This document shows, one piece after another, positions 1 through 6,729 of a DNA stretch of 13,777 nt. Below the pieces are notes generated by a model, which saw only the letters and a list, made by a program, of their open reading frames with translations, did no database searches and had not been told where the DNA came from. This DNA is from Clostridia bacterium (GTDB taxonomy: Bacteria > Bacillota_A > Clostridia > Christensenellales > CAG-138): positions 1 through 13,777 of the forward strand of contig JAFUDD010000286.1 in assembly GCA_017459315.1 (NCBI GenBank). Reading direction: 5' to 3'. How positions within the stretch are numbered: position 1 is the stretch's first letter; each line of letters starts with the position of its first letter. Both the position numbers and the translations under genes were made by a program.

Positions 1-1199
1 AGCTTCTCGCTGGTAGCCTGGAAATACGGGTCGAGCAGCAGGTTGCTCAGCTCGGGGTTGTTGTCGTAGGCTTCCTTGATCTTGCCCAGGAACACGCTGC
101 GGATGATGCAGCCGCCGCGCCACATGAGGGCGATGCCGCCGTAGTTCAGGTTCCAGTTATAGGTCTTGGCGGCGGAGCGCATGAGGGTGTAGCCCTGCGC
201 GTCGGAGATGATCTTGCTGGCGTAGAGCGCCTGGCGGATGGCCTCGATCAGCTCGGCCTTGTCGCCTTCATAGGCGGGCACGGTGCGGGCAAAGGCCTTG
301 GCGGCGGTCACGCGCTCGTCCTTCATGGCGGACAGGCAGCGGGAGAACACAGCTTCGCCGATCAGCGTGAGCGGTACGCCCGCATCCAGCGCGGCGATGC
401 CGGTCCACTTGCCGGTGCCCTTCTGGCCTGCGGTGTCGAGGATCTTGTTGACGATGGGCTCGCCGTCGGTATCCTTATAGGCAAGGATGTCGCGCGTGAT
501 CTCGATGAGGTAGGAATCCAGCTCGGTCTTGTTCCACTCGGTAAACACGTCGTGCATTTCGTCCGCAGTCATGCCGAGGCCGTCGCGCATGAGCTGATAC
601 GCTTCGCAGATCAGCTGCATATCGCCGTACTCGATGCCGTTGTGGACCATCTTCACAAAGTGACCTGCGCCGTTCTCGCCGACCCAGTCACAGCAGGGGG
701 AACCATCCTCCACCTTCGCGCAGATGGACTGGAACACGTCCTTCACATGGGGCCAAGCCGCAGGCGAACCGCCGGGCATCAGAGACGGGCCGTTCAGGGC
801 GCCTTCTTCGCCGCCGGACACGCCGCAGCCGATGTACAGCAGGCCCTTGCTCTCAACATACGCGGTACGGCGCATGGTATCCGGGAAATGGGAGTTGCCG
901 CCGTCGATGATGATATCGCCGGGCTCCAGCACGCCGAGCAGCTTCTCAATGAAGTCGTCCACCGCCTGGCCGGCCTTGACCATCATCATGACGCGGCGCG
1001 GCTTCTTGAGGTTTTCGGCGAGCTCTTCGAGCGAGTAGCAGCCGATGATGTTCTTGCCGTTGGCACGGCCTTCGACGAAGTTCTTGACCTTCGCGGTGGT
1101 GCGGTTATAGACCGCGACCGTGAAGCCCTTGGATTCCATGTTCATAACGAGGTTTTCGCCCATAACGGCGAGACCGATCAGACCGATGTCCGCTTTCAT
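1..1199 (-). CDS. gnd: 6-phosphogluconate dehydrogenase, decarboxylating (C-terminus cut by window edge)
   Basis: Oxidative decarboxylation of 6-phosphogluconate to ribulose 5-phosphate with reduction of NAD(P)+, in the cytosolic pentose phosphate pathway. Reading the minus strand from the ATG at 1199-1197 gives 399 codons open to the window edge; the family is usually about 468-482 residues, so roughly 70-80 C-terminal residues are missing. Visible motifs are the N-terminal dinucleotide-binding loop (GLIGLAVMGENLV, residues 6-18), NRT at 32-34, IIDGGNSHFPDT at 97-108, and the family signature KMVHNGIEYGDMQ, whose first Lys is residue 183, the same number as the catalytic Lys of the E. coli enzyme. 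The start is fixed by AAGGAG about 8 nt upstream. It is the third gene of the uxaC-kinase-gnd strand but is separated from the kinase by about 200 bp containing a hairpin-rich element, so it may be partly independent. A 6-phosphogluconate enzyme is not an Ashwell-pathway step, so its role here is accessory (NADPH and pentose supply) or reflects gluconate use. Confidence 0.96.
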   Translation of the reverse strand, partial: MKADIGLIGLAVMGENLVMNMESKGFTVAVYNRTTAKVKNFVEGRANGKNIIGCYSLEELAENLKKPRRVMMMVKAGQAVDDFIEKLLGVLEPGDIIIDGGNSHFPDTMRRTAYVESKGLLYIGCGVSGGEEGALNGPSLMPGGSPAAWPHVKDVFQSICAKVEDGSPCCDWVGENGAGHFVKMVHNGIEYGDMQLICEAYQLMRDGLGMTADEMHDVFTEWNKTELDSYLIEITRDILAYKDTDGEPIVNKILDTAGQKGTGKWTGIAALDAGVPLTLIGEAVFSRCLSAMKDERVTAAKAFARTVPAYEGDKAELIEAIRQALYASKIISDAQGYTLMRSAAKTYNWNLNYGGIALMWRGGCIIRSVFLGKIKEAYDNNPELSNLLLDPYFQATSEK

Positions 1200-1246
1200 G
1201 ATTATATCTCCTTAAAATATTTATTTTTCATTTGGGACGGATGTTC

Positions 1247-1400
1247 TTCTTTCTTCTTCCCGGAGGAAGAAGAAAGAACGAACCAAGAAAGAAGAAGGCC
1301 GGGATTTTGTATTCGGATTCTCCGCAGGAAGAACCCTCAACAGCTCGTCCGCTTGCGGACGAATTCAGCCGTTCGAAGAACGATTTAGCGGCGCAGCGCC
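1247..1400. repeat. Palindrome-rich intergenic element (four consecutive hairpins)
   Basis: The gap between the kinase stop and gnd carries four perfect inverted repeats in a row: TTCTTTCTTCTTCC (1247-1260) with its exact complement at 1265-1278 (14-bp stem, 4-nt loop); TCGTCCGC/GCGGACGA (1345-1362); CGTTC/GAACG (1370-1382); and GGCGC/GCGCC (1390-1400) directly abutting the kinase stop codon. A second purine tract at 1285-1296 is exactly complementary to 1244-1255, so the large hairpin has an alternative partner. None is followed by a clear U-tract on the minus strand, so I do not call a classical terminator. The arrangement resembles an interspersed REP/BIME-like element or an mRNA-stabilising intercistronic structure. 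That it is repeated elsewhere in the genome is inference, as no second copy was seen here. Confidence 0.6.
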
Positions 1401-2459
1401 TTACCGCTTGACGCGCGCGTTGCCGCTCCACACGGCCCAGACCTGCTCCTCGTCCGCGGGCTGCGCATAGTCGTTGACCATCGTCGCCGCCAGAGCGCCG
1501 GTCGCCCAGCCGAAGTGCAGGCAGTCCTCGCCGGACCAGCCCTTCAAGAGACCGTACAGCAGGCCGCCGACGAAGCCGTCGCCGCCGCCGATGCGGTCAT
1601 AGACCTGGATCGGACGCGGCTCTGCCACGACCCACTCGCCGTCCTTGAGGAGCAGCGCGCCCCAAAGATGCTCGTTGGCGGACAACACCTGGCGCAGCGT
1701 AGTCGCAAACACCTTGACGTCCGGATACTGCTTTTTGACTTCGAGGATCATTTCCTTGAAGCTGTCGATCTTGGAGGCAAGATCCTTGCCGCCGGCTTCC
1801 GGTCCCTTGAGGCCGAGCGCCAGCTGGAAGTCCTCTTCGTTGCCGACGAGGATATCCGCAATCGAAGCGATCTCCTTGAACGCGGCGGAGAGCTCCTCCT
1901 CGCGGCCCTTCCAGAACGACGCACGATAGTTGAGGTCGAACGAAATCTTCGTGCCGTACTTCTTCGCGGCACGGGCAAGCTCGAGGCAGAACACGCTCGT
2001 TTCATGGGACAGCGCGGCGATCAGGCCGGAAAGGTGCAGGATCTCGACGCCATCTTCGCCGAAGATGCGTTCCAGATCGAAGTCCTTCACGTTCAGCGTG
2101 CGGCCGACTTCACCGGCGCGGTCGTTGGTGACGCGCGGTCCGCGGAGGCCGAAGCCGGAATCCGCGATGTTGAACTGATGGCGGTAGCCCCACGGGTCGC
2201 CCTGCGGCACGTCCTTGCCCTCATACTCCATGTTGCGGGCGCGAAGATCGGCCTTGATGAACGCGGCGATCGGGGAGCCCTCGACGAACGTCGTCAGCAC
2301 CTTGACCGGGAGGCCGAGCGCGGCGGGAACGGTGGCCACGTTGGTTTCGGCGCTGGTGGCCTGCATGTAGAACTCATGGCTGATGTGGACGGGCTGACGG
2401 TTGACCGGCGTGATGCGCACGCCCATGCTGGTCGGGACGACCAATGCGTACTTCTTCAT
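1401..2459 (-). CDS. kdgK: PfkB-family sugar kinase, probable 2-keto-3-deoxygluconate kinase
   Basis: A 352-residue ribokinase/PfkB-family kinase. The C-terminal PfkB signature DRIGGGDGFVGGLLYG is present with the GGGD anion hole at residues 291-294; Asp294 is the expected catalytic base that activates the substrate hydroxyl. Other recognisable pieces are the substrate-lid region GSPIAAFIKADLRARN and a FDLNYRASFWKG stretch. The usual N-terminal 'GE' sugar-binding motif is not obvious (the N-terminus reads MKKYALVVPTSMGVRITP), so the protein belongs to a divergent PfkB subgroup and substrate assignment rests mainly on context: it lies 20 bp downstream of uxaC and opposite uxuB, where KDG kinase would complete the route to KDPG. 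AAGGAG sits about 8 nt before the start. It is somewhat longer than typical KdgK (about 310-340 residues). Fructokinase-type activity is the main alternative. Confidence 0.82.
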   Translation of the reverse strand: MKKYALVVPTSMGVRITPVNRQPVHISHEFYMQATSAETNVATVPAALGLPVKVLTTFVEGSPIAAFIKADLRARNMEYEGKDVPQGDPWGYRHQFNIADSGFGLRGPRVTNDRAGEVGRTLNVKDFDLERIFGEDGVEILHLSGLIAALSHETSVFCLELARAAKKYGTKISFDLNYRASFWKGREEELSAAFKEIASIADILVGNEEDFQLALGLKGPEAGGKDLASKIDSFKEMILEVKKQYPDVKVFATTLRQVLSANEHLWGALLLKDGEWVVAEPRPIQVYDRIGGGDGFVGGLLYGLLKGWSGEDCLHFGWATGALAATMVNDYAQPADEEQVWAVWSGNARVKR

Positions 2460-2479
2460 AAAAATTCTCCTTCAAAAAA

Positions 2480-3925
2480 TTATATGATCACTTCGTCGAA
2501 GCGGAAATAGCGCAGGGTGTTGTAGTAGGAAATGTTCTCGACGATCTTGCCGAGCATCTCCATATCGACGGGGTATTCGCCGTTCTCCACCAGATTGCCG
2601 ATCTTGTTGCAGAGGATGCGGCGGAAGTATTCGTGGCGGGTGTAGCTTAAATAGCTGCGGCTGTCGGTCAGCATGCCGACAAAGTTGCCGAACACGCCGA
2701 GGTTCATCAGGTCGGTCATCTGCTGCTCCATGCCGGTCTTGTGATCGTTGAACCACCAGGCCGAGCCGATCTGCATCTTGCCCGCGACCTCCGCATTGGT
2801 CTGGAACGCGCCCATGACGGTGGCGACGACGCCGTTGTCCGCCGGGTTCAAAGAATACAGGATCGTGCGCGGGAGCGCGTCGTTCTTTTCCAAGAGATCG
2901 AGGAACGCAGCGAGGTTGACGGCGGCGGCGTTGTCGTTCATCGCATCGTAGCCGGTGTCCGCGCCGAGCAGGTTGTAATACTTGGAGGAATTGTTGCGGA
3001 TACAGCCGAAATGGAGCTGCATGACCCACTTCCGCTTGGCGTATTCCTTCGCGCAGGCCAACAGCAGCGCGGTATGGAACGCTTCGTATTCGTGCGCGGT
3101 GATCGCTTCGCCCGCGCGGCCCTTGCGGAAGATCTCGTCCAGCTCGGCCTCGGTCGCAAGCGTGCAGAGCGTCTTATCGAGCGCATGGTCGGAAACGCGG
3201 CAGCCGTGCGCCTCGAAGTATTCGATGCGCTTGGTCATCGCTTCGCACAGGGCGGCAAACGAATCGAGTTTCACGCCGGAAACGGCCTCGAGTTTATCCA
3301 TATAGGAAGCGAACTCGGGCTTGTCGATCCGCATGGCCTTGTCGGGACGGAACGCGGGCAGCACCGCGACCTTGCAGGTCGGATCGGCCTTGATCATTTC
3401 GTGGGCCTTGAGATCGTCCACAGGATCGTCCGTCGTGCAGATCAGCTTGACGTTGCTCTTTTCGATGATGCCGCGCACGGTCATGTCCGGCTGCGCCAGG
3501 ATCGCGTTGCACTTGCGGTAGATTTCACGGGCGTTCTTGGCGGTCAGCGGCTCGGTGATGCCGAAATACCGCTGCAGCTCGAGGTGCGTCCAATGGTACA
3601 GCGGGTTGCCGATCGCGTTCTGCAGCGCGGTCGCCCACGCAACGAACTTGTCCTCCGGGTCCGCGTCGCCGGTGACGAGCGTTTCGGGCGTACCGTTCGA
3701 CCGCATCAGGCGCCACTTATAATGGTCGCCGAAATAGCTGCCGTCCTCCATGTGACCGCCGAGCCAGATCTCGGTGATCGTGGTATACTGCTTGTCCAGC
3801 GCAATTTCCATCGGGTTGATGTGGCAATGGTAGTCGATGATCGGCACCTTGGCCGCGTGCTCGTGATAGAGCGTCTTGGCGATGTCCGTACCGAGCAGAA
3901 AATCCTTGTCCATGAACGGCTTCAT
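2480..3925 (-). CDS. uxaC: Uronate isomerase
   Basis: Converts D-glucuronate to D-fructuronate and D-galacturonate to D-tagaturonate, the first cytosolic step of hexuronate breakdown. The 481-residue product matches the family end to end: MKPFMDKDFLLGTDIAK at the N-terminus (E. coli starts MTPFMTEDFLL, which supports this start over the internal Met5), the metal-binding DYHCH at residues 31-35, GDHYKWR, IGNPLYHWTHLEL, TTDDPVDDL, LPAFRPDKA, CRVSDHALD, WWFNDHKTGMEQQM and VGMLTDSRSYLSYTRHEYFRRIL near the C-terminus. Relative to the E. coli protein there is a short insertion (about 9 residues, around HMEDGSYFG) before GDHYKWR. GGGAGGA lies about 11 nt upstream of the ATG. It is the first gene of the minus-strand operon and is served by the promoter at 4000-4028. 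Confidence 0.97.
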   Translation of the reverse strand: MKPFMDKDFLLGTDIAKTLYHEHAAKVPIIDYHCHINPMEIALDKQYTTITEIWLGGHMEDGSYFGDHYKWRLMRSNGTPETLVTGDADPEDKFVAWATALQNAIGNPLYHWTHLELQRYFGITEPLTAKNAREIYRKCNAILAQPDMTVRGIIEKSNVKLICTTDDPVDDLKAHEMIKADPTCKVAVLPAFRPDKAMRIDKPEFASYMDKLEAVSGVKLDSFAALCEAMTKRIEYFEAHGCRVSDHALDKTLCTLATEAELDEIFRKGRAGEAITAHEYEAFHTALLLACAKEYAKRKWVMQLHFGCIRNNSSKYYNLLGADTGYDAMNDNAAAVNLAAFLDLLEKNDALPRTILYSLNPADNGVVATVMGAFQTNAEVAGKMQIGSAWWFNDHKTGMEQQMTDLMNLGVFGNFVGMLTDSRSYLSYTRHEYFRRILCNKIGNLVENGEYPVDMEMLGKIVENISYYNTLRYFRFDEVII

Positions 3926-3999
3926 TTCGTTTGCGATCCTCCCGTATTATGATTTGATTGGATTGGCGGAAAGGCATACGCTCCCCCGCGTTTGTCAGT

Positions 4000-4028
4000 A
4001 GTATATCACTTAACTTTTCAATTTGCAA
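4000..4028 (-). promoter_or_regulatory. Promoter of the uxaC operon
   Basis: On the minus strand TTGCAA (4028-4023) and TATACT (4005-4000) are separated by exactly 17 bp, a good sigma-70/sigma-A promoter. The predicted start, near 3993, leaves a leader of about 68 nt. The 8-mer TATATCAC (plus strand 4002-4009) overlaps the upstream side of this -10 box and recurs next to the uxuB -10 box. Confidence 0.75.
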
Positions 4029-4060
4029 CAGCAAAAATCGAATTTATCTGCTAAAATAAA

Positions 4061-4079
4061 GAAATATACAATATATTTC
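4061..4079. repeat. Inverted repeat between the divergent promoters
   Basis: GAAATATA (4061-4068) and TATATTTC (4072-4079) are exact inverted copies around a 3-nt centre. It lies upstream of both -35 boxes, where an activator or a second repressor operator could sit. The AT-rich composition makes chance occurrence plausible, so function is inference. Confidence 0.4.
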
Positions 4080-4120
4080 CAAAAAAGCCGAAAAAACAGA
4101 TTTTTTTATGAAAAACCTGT

Positions 4121-4148
4121 TTGACAAATGTAAAAACTGTGCTATACT
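4121..4148 (+). promoter_or_regulatory. Promoter of uxuB
   Basis: TTGACA (4121-4126, perfect consensus) is followed after 16 bp by TATACT (4143-4148). The predicted transcription start, about 4155, falls at the centre of the palindrome at 4149-4162, giving a leader of about 115 nt. Confidence 0.8.
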
Positions 4149-4162
4149 TGTGATATATCACA
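4149..4162. promoter_or_regulatory. Palindromic operator at the uxuB transcription start
   Basis: TGTGATATATCACA is a perfect 14-bp palindrome immediately downstream of the uxuB -10 box, centred on the predicted start site, an ideal repressor position. Its half TATATCAC is repeated at the uxaC promoter (4002-4009). The nearby FadR-subfamily GntR gene is the natural candidate binder. It looks like a CRP site, but the TGTGA and TCACA halves are 4 bp apart rather than 6, so CRP is less likely. Confidence 0.6.
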
Positions 4163-4269
4163 GATCGAATGCAGGGGCTGCATCCGGCAGGACGCCCGGC
4201 GGGGCCGAACGGTTTTCCGCCCGTATGAAAAAAGCCGACTATCATATTTATTATAAAGGAGATTTTACC

Positions 4270-5886
4270 ATGAAACTTTGCAACGCATCTGTCAAGGCGA
4301 ACGCCGCCGAACTGGAAGCGAAGGGGTATGCGCTTCCGAAGTATGACCGTGAAGCCGTCACCGCGAACACCGCCGCGCGTCCCGAATGGGTTCACTTCGG
4401 CCCCGGCAACATTTTCCGCGCGTTCATCGCGGCGCTCGATCAAAAGCTGCTGAACGAAGGTCTGGCGGACACCGGCATCGTCGCGGCCGAGGGCTTCGAC
4501 CCCGAAACGCTCGACGTGGCCTACCGTCCGTTTGACAATCTGTGCGTCGCCGCCACGCTCTGCGCGGACGGCCGCATCGAAAAGGCGATCATCGGCAGCG
4601 TCGTCGCTTCCTACGGCATGGTCAGCGGCACCGAGGATTGGGAGGCCGTGAAGGCCGCGTTCCGCAATCCTTCCTTAAAGATGGCGTCCCTGACGATCAC
4701 CGAAAAGGGCTACAACATCAAGGACGGTCACGGCGACCTGTTCCCCGCCGTCGCCGCCGATATGGGCAAGGCACCCGCCGAAGCCGGCAGCTATATCGGC
4801 AAGGTTGCTTCCCTGCTCCATGAGCGTTATGCAGCGGGCGCGTATCCGCTTGCGATGGTTTCGATGGACAACTGCTCGCACAACGGTTCCCGTCTCGAAG
4901 CCGCGGTGCTGGCGTTTGCCGATGCATGGGAAGAAAAAGGCCTTTGCAAGAAGGGCTTTGCCGAATACGTCCGCAATCGCGCGCTCGTCTCGTTCCCGTG
5001 GAGCATGATCGACAAGATCACCCCGCGTCCCGACGCCGCCGTGCAGGCGATGGTCGAGGCCGACGGCATCGAGGACATGGGCTTTAAGCGCACGTCCCGC
5101 GGCACCTATGTCGCCCCGTTCGTCAACGCCGAGGAATCGCAGTACCTCGTCATCGAGGACGCGTTCCCGAACGGCCGTCCCGCGCTCGACAAGGCCGGCG
5201 TGATTTTCACCGCGCGTGAGACCGTGGACATGGTCGAAACGATGAAGGTCGGCACCTGTCTGAATCCGCTGCACACCTGCCTCGCCATCTGCGGCTGCCT
5301 CTTGGGCTTTGACCGCATCTCCGCCGAGATGAAGGATCCCGACCTGAAGAAGCTCGTCGAGGTCGTCGGCTATAAAGAGGGTCTGCCGGTCGTCGTGGAT
5401 CCCGGCGTCATCGACCCGAAGCAGTTCATCGACGAAGTCGTGGGCAAGCGTTTCCCGAACCCCTTCCTCGGCGACACGCCGCAGCGCATCGCCACCGATA
5501 CGTCCCAGAAGATCACGGTTCGGTTCGGCAACACGATCAAAAAGTATGCCGCGTCCGAAACGCTGAACGTGAAGGATCTGAAGCTGATCGCGTTCGTGAT
5601 CGCCGCCTGGTGCCGCTACCTCATGGCAATCGACGACAACGGCAACGCGTTCACGCCGAGCGACGACCCGCTGATGCCGATGCTTGCGCCGCGCTTCACC
5701 GCGATCAAGCTGGGCGACGAAGTCAATGTCCATGAGCTTTTGCAGCCGGTTCTGTCCGATGCGCGCATCATGGGCTGCGATCTCTACGAGGTCGGCCTTG
5801 CGGAGCAGGTCGAAGCGAACTTTGCCGAGCTGATCAAGGCCCCCGGCGCCGTGCGCAAGACGCTGCAGGCGAGACTGGCAGAATAA
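4270..5886 (+). CDS. uxuB: Fructuronate reductase, mannitol dehydrogenase family
   Basis: NAD(H)-dependent polyol-specific long-chain dehydrogenase that would reduce D-fructuronate to D-mannonate, the step after UxaC. The start at 4270 (538 residues) is chosen because AAAGGAGA ends 7 nt upstream; the frame is open further upstream but that stretch is promoter and leader. The nucleotide-binding motif HFGPGNIFR is at residues 42-50 and the family catalytic pattern K-x5-N-x2-H is present as K326, N332 and H335 in KVGTCLNPLH. The length agrees with the Firmicute branch of the family, longer than E. coli UxuB (486). Tagaturonate reductase (UxaB) is a close paralogue in the same family, so the exact keto-uronate is less certain than the family. 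It is divergent from uxaC and followed by the GntR gene after 81 bp. Confidence 0.9.
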   Translation: MKLCNASVKANAAELEAKGYALPKYDREAVTANTAARPEWVHFGPGNIFRAFIAALDQKLLNEGLADTGIVAAEGFDPETLDVAYRPFDNLCVAATLCADGRIEKAIIGSVVASYGMVSGTEDWEAVKAAFRNPSLKMASLTITEKGYNIKDGHGDLFPAVAADMGKAPAEAGSYIGKVASLLHERYAAGAYPLAMVSMDNCSHNGSRLEAAVLAFADAWEEKGLCKKGFAEYVRNRALVSFPWSMIDKITPRPDAAVQAMVEADGIEDMGFKRTSRGTYVAPFVNAEESQYLVIEDAFPNGRPALDKAGVIFTARETVDMVETMKVGTCLNPLHTCLAICGCLLGFDRISAEMKDPDLKKLVEVVGYKEGLPVVVDPGVIDPKQFIDEVVGKRFPNPFLGDTPQRIATDTSQKITVRFGNTIKKYAASETLNVKDLKLIAFVIAAWCRYLMAIDDNGNAFTPSDDPLMPMLAPRFTAIKLGDEVNVHELLQPVLSDARIMGCDLYEVGLAEQVEANFAELIKAPGAVRKTLQARLAE

Positions 5887-5899
5887 CCCGTATACAGCT

Positions 5900-5937
5900 T
5901 CGGCCGGGCGGCGTCCGATTTGGCCCTGCCCGGCCGA
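5900..5937 (+). terminator. Hairpin between uxuB and gntR, possible partial terminator
   Basis: TCGGCCGGGC (5900-5909) pairs perfectly with GCCCGGCCGA (5928-5937), a GC-rich 10-bp stem with an 18-nt loop, followed by TTTTCCCC. The weak T-run suggests attenuated readthrough or 3'-end protection, which would set lower expression of the downstream regulator. No separate promoter for gntR was found. Confidence 0.55.
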
Positions 5938-5967
5938 TTTTCCCCATTGTCCCTTGAAAGGAGCCTT

Positions 5968-6663
5968 ATGACCCCGATCCATGTTCCCGAAAAGCTGCCC
6001 GGGGAGAACGGGCGGCAGTACGCCTACCGCGTCCTGTTCGACGCGATCATGACCCTTGAATTTCCGCCCGGCATGCTGCTGGTGGACGCCGAGCTGAGCC
6101 AGGCGCTGCACATCAGCCGCACGCCGATCCGCGAAGCCATCGTTTCGCTGACCGAATCGAAGCTCGTGGACGTGCACCCGCAAAAGTCGAGCAGCGTTTC
6201 GCGCATCGACCTTGACGCCGTCGAGGAGGGCGTATTCCTGCGCTTCCACACCGAGCGGGCGATCCTGCGCGAAGCGGTTCGCAAGGCGGACGGCTCGGCC
6301 TTTGCCCTGCTGCACAAGAACCTCGAGGCGCAGCGCGAGGCGGTCGAAAGCTGCGACCCGGACCGGTTCATCGAGCTGGACAATGCGTTCCACCGGCTCC
6401 TTTACTTCTCCGTCAACAAGCCGTGGACATGGGCCACCGTCACGCGGATCGTGACGCATCAGGATCGCGTGCGACGTTTGCAGACGCGGCTTTCCGGCGA
6501 GGGCGCCAAGGCGTCGTATGCCGATCATCAGTCGATCTTCAACATGCTGATGACGCGCGAGGACAAGGACATCGACGAGTTCCTTTACAACCACCTCACC
6601 GCCGGCTACCGCGCCGCGCTGCCGGAGCTGATCAAAAAATACCCGACGTATTTTGCGCTGTGA
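5968..6663 (+). CDS. GntR-family (FadR/FCD subfamily) transcriptional regulator of the hexuronate genes
   Basis: A 231-residue regulator. Residues about 16-80 form the GntR winged helix, with the recognition segment LSQALHISRTPIREAIVSL at 43-61. Residues about 85-215 form an FCD effector domain with the expected metal-binding set D138 and H142 (ELDNAFHRLL), H187 (ADHQSIF) and H209 (YNHLTAG). FCD regulators of this kind (UxuR, ExuR, GntR types) sense sugar acids and usually repress catabolic genes. The start at 5968 follows GAAAGGAG at 5956-5963; an upstream in-frame ATG at 5920 lies in the hairpin and lacks a ribosome site. It is the second gene after uxuB, so expression is probably coupled to the pathway it controls. 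Candidate operators are the TATATCAC sites at 4002-4009 and 4149-4162. Ligand identity is inferred. Confidence 0.9.
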   Translation: MTPIHVPEKLPGENGRQYAYRVLFDAIMTLEFPPGMLLVDAELSQALHISRTPIREAIVSLTESKLVDVHPQKSSSVSRIDLDAVEEGVFLRFHTERAILREAVRKADGSAFALLHKNLEAQREAVESCDPDRFIELDNAFHRLLYFSVNKPWTWATVTRIVTHQDRVRRLQTRLSGEGAKASYADHQSIFNMLMTREDKDIDEFLYNHLTAGYRAALPELIKKYPTYFAL

Positions 6664-6686
6664 GAAAAAAGCGGCATTGACGCCGC
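6664..6686 (-). terminator. Distal terminator hairpin with T-run on the minus strand
   Basis: GCGGC (6671-6675) and GCCGC (6682-6686) form a short stem; on the minus strand it is followed directly by six T residues (complement of 6665-6670). It is the second of two hairpins beyond the minus-strand gene and abuts the gntR stop codon. Confidence 0.6.
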
Positions 6687-6698
6687 CAAAAATGACAA

Positions 6699-6727
6699 AA
6701 AGCTGCCCGGACGCGCCGAGCAGCTTT
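6699..6727 (-). terminator. Rho-independent terminator of the 6730-7566 gene
   Basis: AAAGCTGCCCGG (6699-6710) pairs with CCGAGCAGCTTT (6716-6727), 12 positions with one mismatch and a 5-nt loop. On the minus strand it starts 2 nt after the TAA and runs into a T-rich tract (TTTTTGTCATTTTT). It can also fold in the plus direction, so it may help stop gntR transcripts. Confidence 0.78.
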
Positions 6728-6729
6728 CG

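Larger units (their letters stand above)
3926..4269. other. Divergent uxaC/uxuB regulatory region
   Basis: This 344-bp AT-rich gap between divergent genes has no convincing coding sequence. It holds a promoter for each direction, a shared 8-mer at both promoters, an 8+8 inverted repeat (4061-4079) between them, and a 5' leader of about 115 nt for uxuB containing a small hairpin ATGCAG-GGG-CTGCAT (4169-4183). The open frame that enters uxuB from 4108 is not used as a start, because the strong ribosome site is at 4255-4262. Confidence 0.8.

Noticed and set aside
1228..1431. 67-residue minus-strand open frame spanning the kinase/gnd gap
   Set aside because: It runs through the hairpin-rich element, overlaps the kinase 3' end out of frame, has no ribosome site, and its product is low-complexity Phe/Leu/Lys/Arg generated by the purine/pyrimidine tracts.
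2741..3952. 403-residue plus-strand open frame
   Set aside because: Antisense to uxaC, with no family motif and a composition typical of a shadow frame.
4149..4162. CRP/FNR binding site
   Set aside because: The TGTGA and TCACA halves are 4 bp apart rather than the 6 bp of CRP sites, and the site covers the transcription start, which fits a repressor better.
4108..4269. N-terminal extension of uxuB from the ATG at 4108
   Set aside because: It would include the -35 and -10 boxes and the palindrome, whereas the ATG at 4270 has an ideal ribosome site and yields a family-length protein.
4675..6594. 639-residue minus-strand open frame
   Set aside because: It is antisense to uxuB and gntR, which have clear motifs and ribosome sites. 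Its His/Arg/Asp-rich composition is typical of the complementary frame of GC-rich genes.
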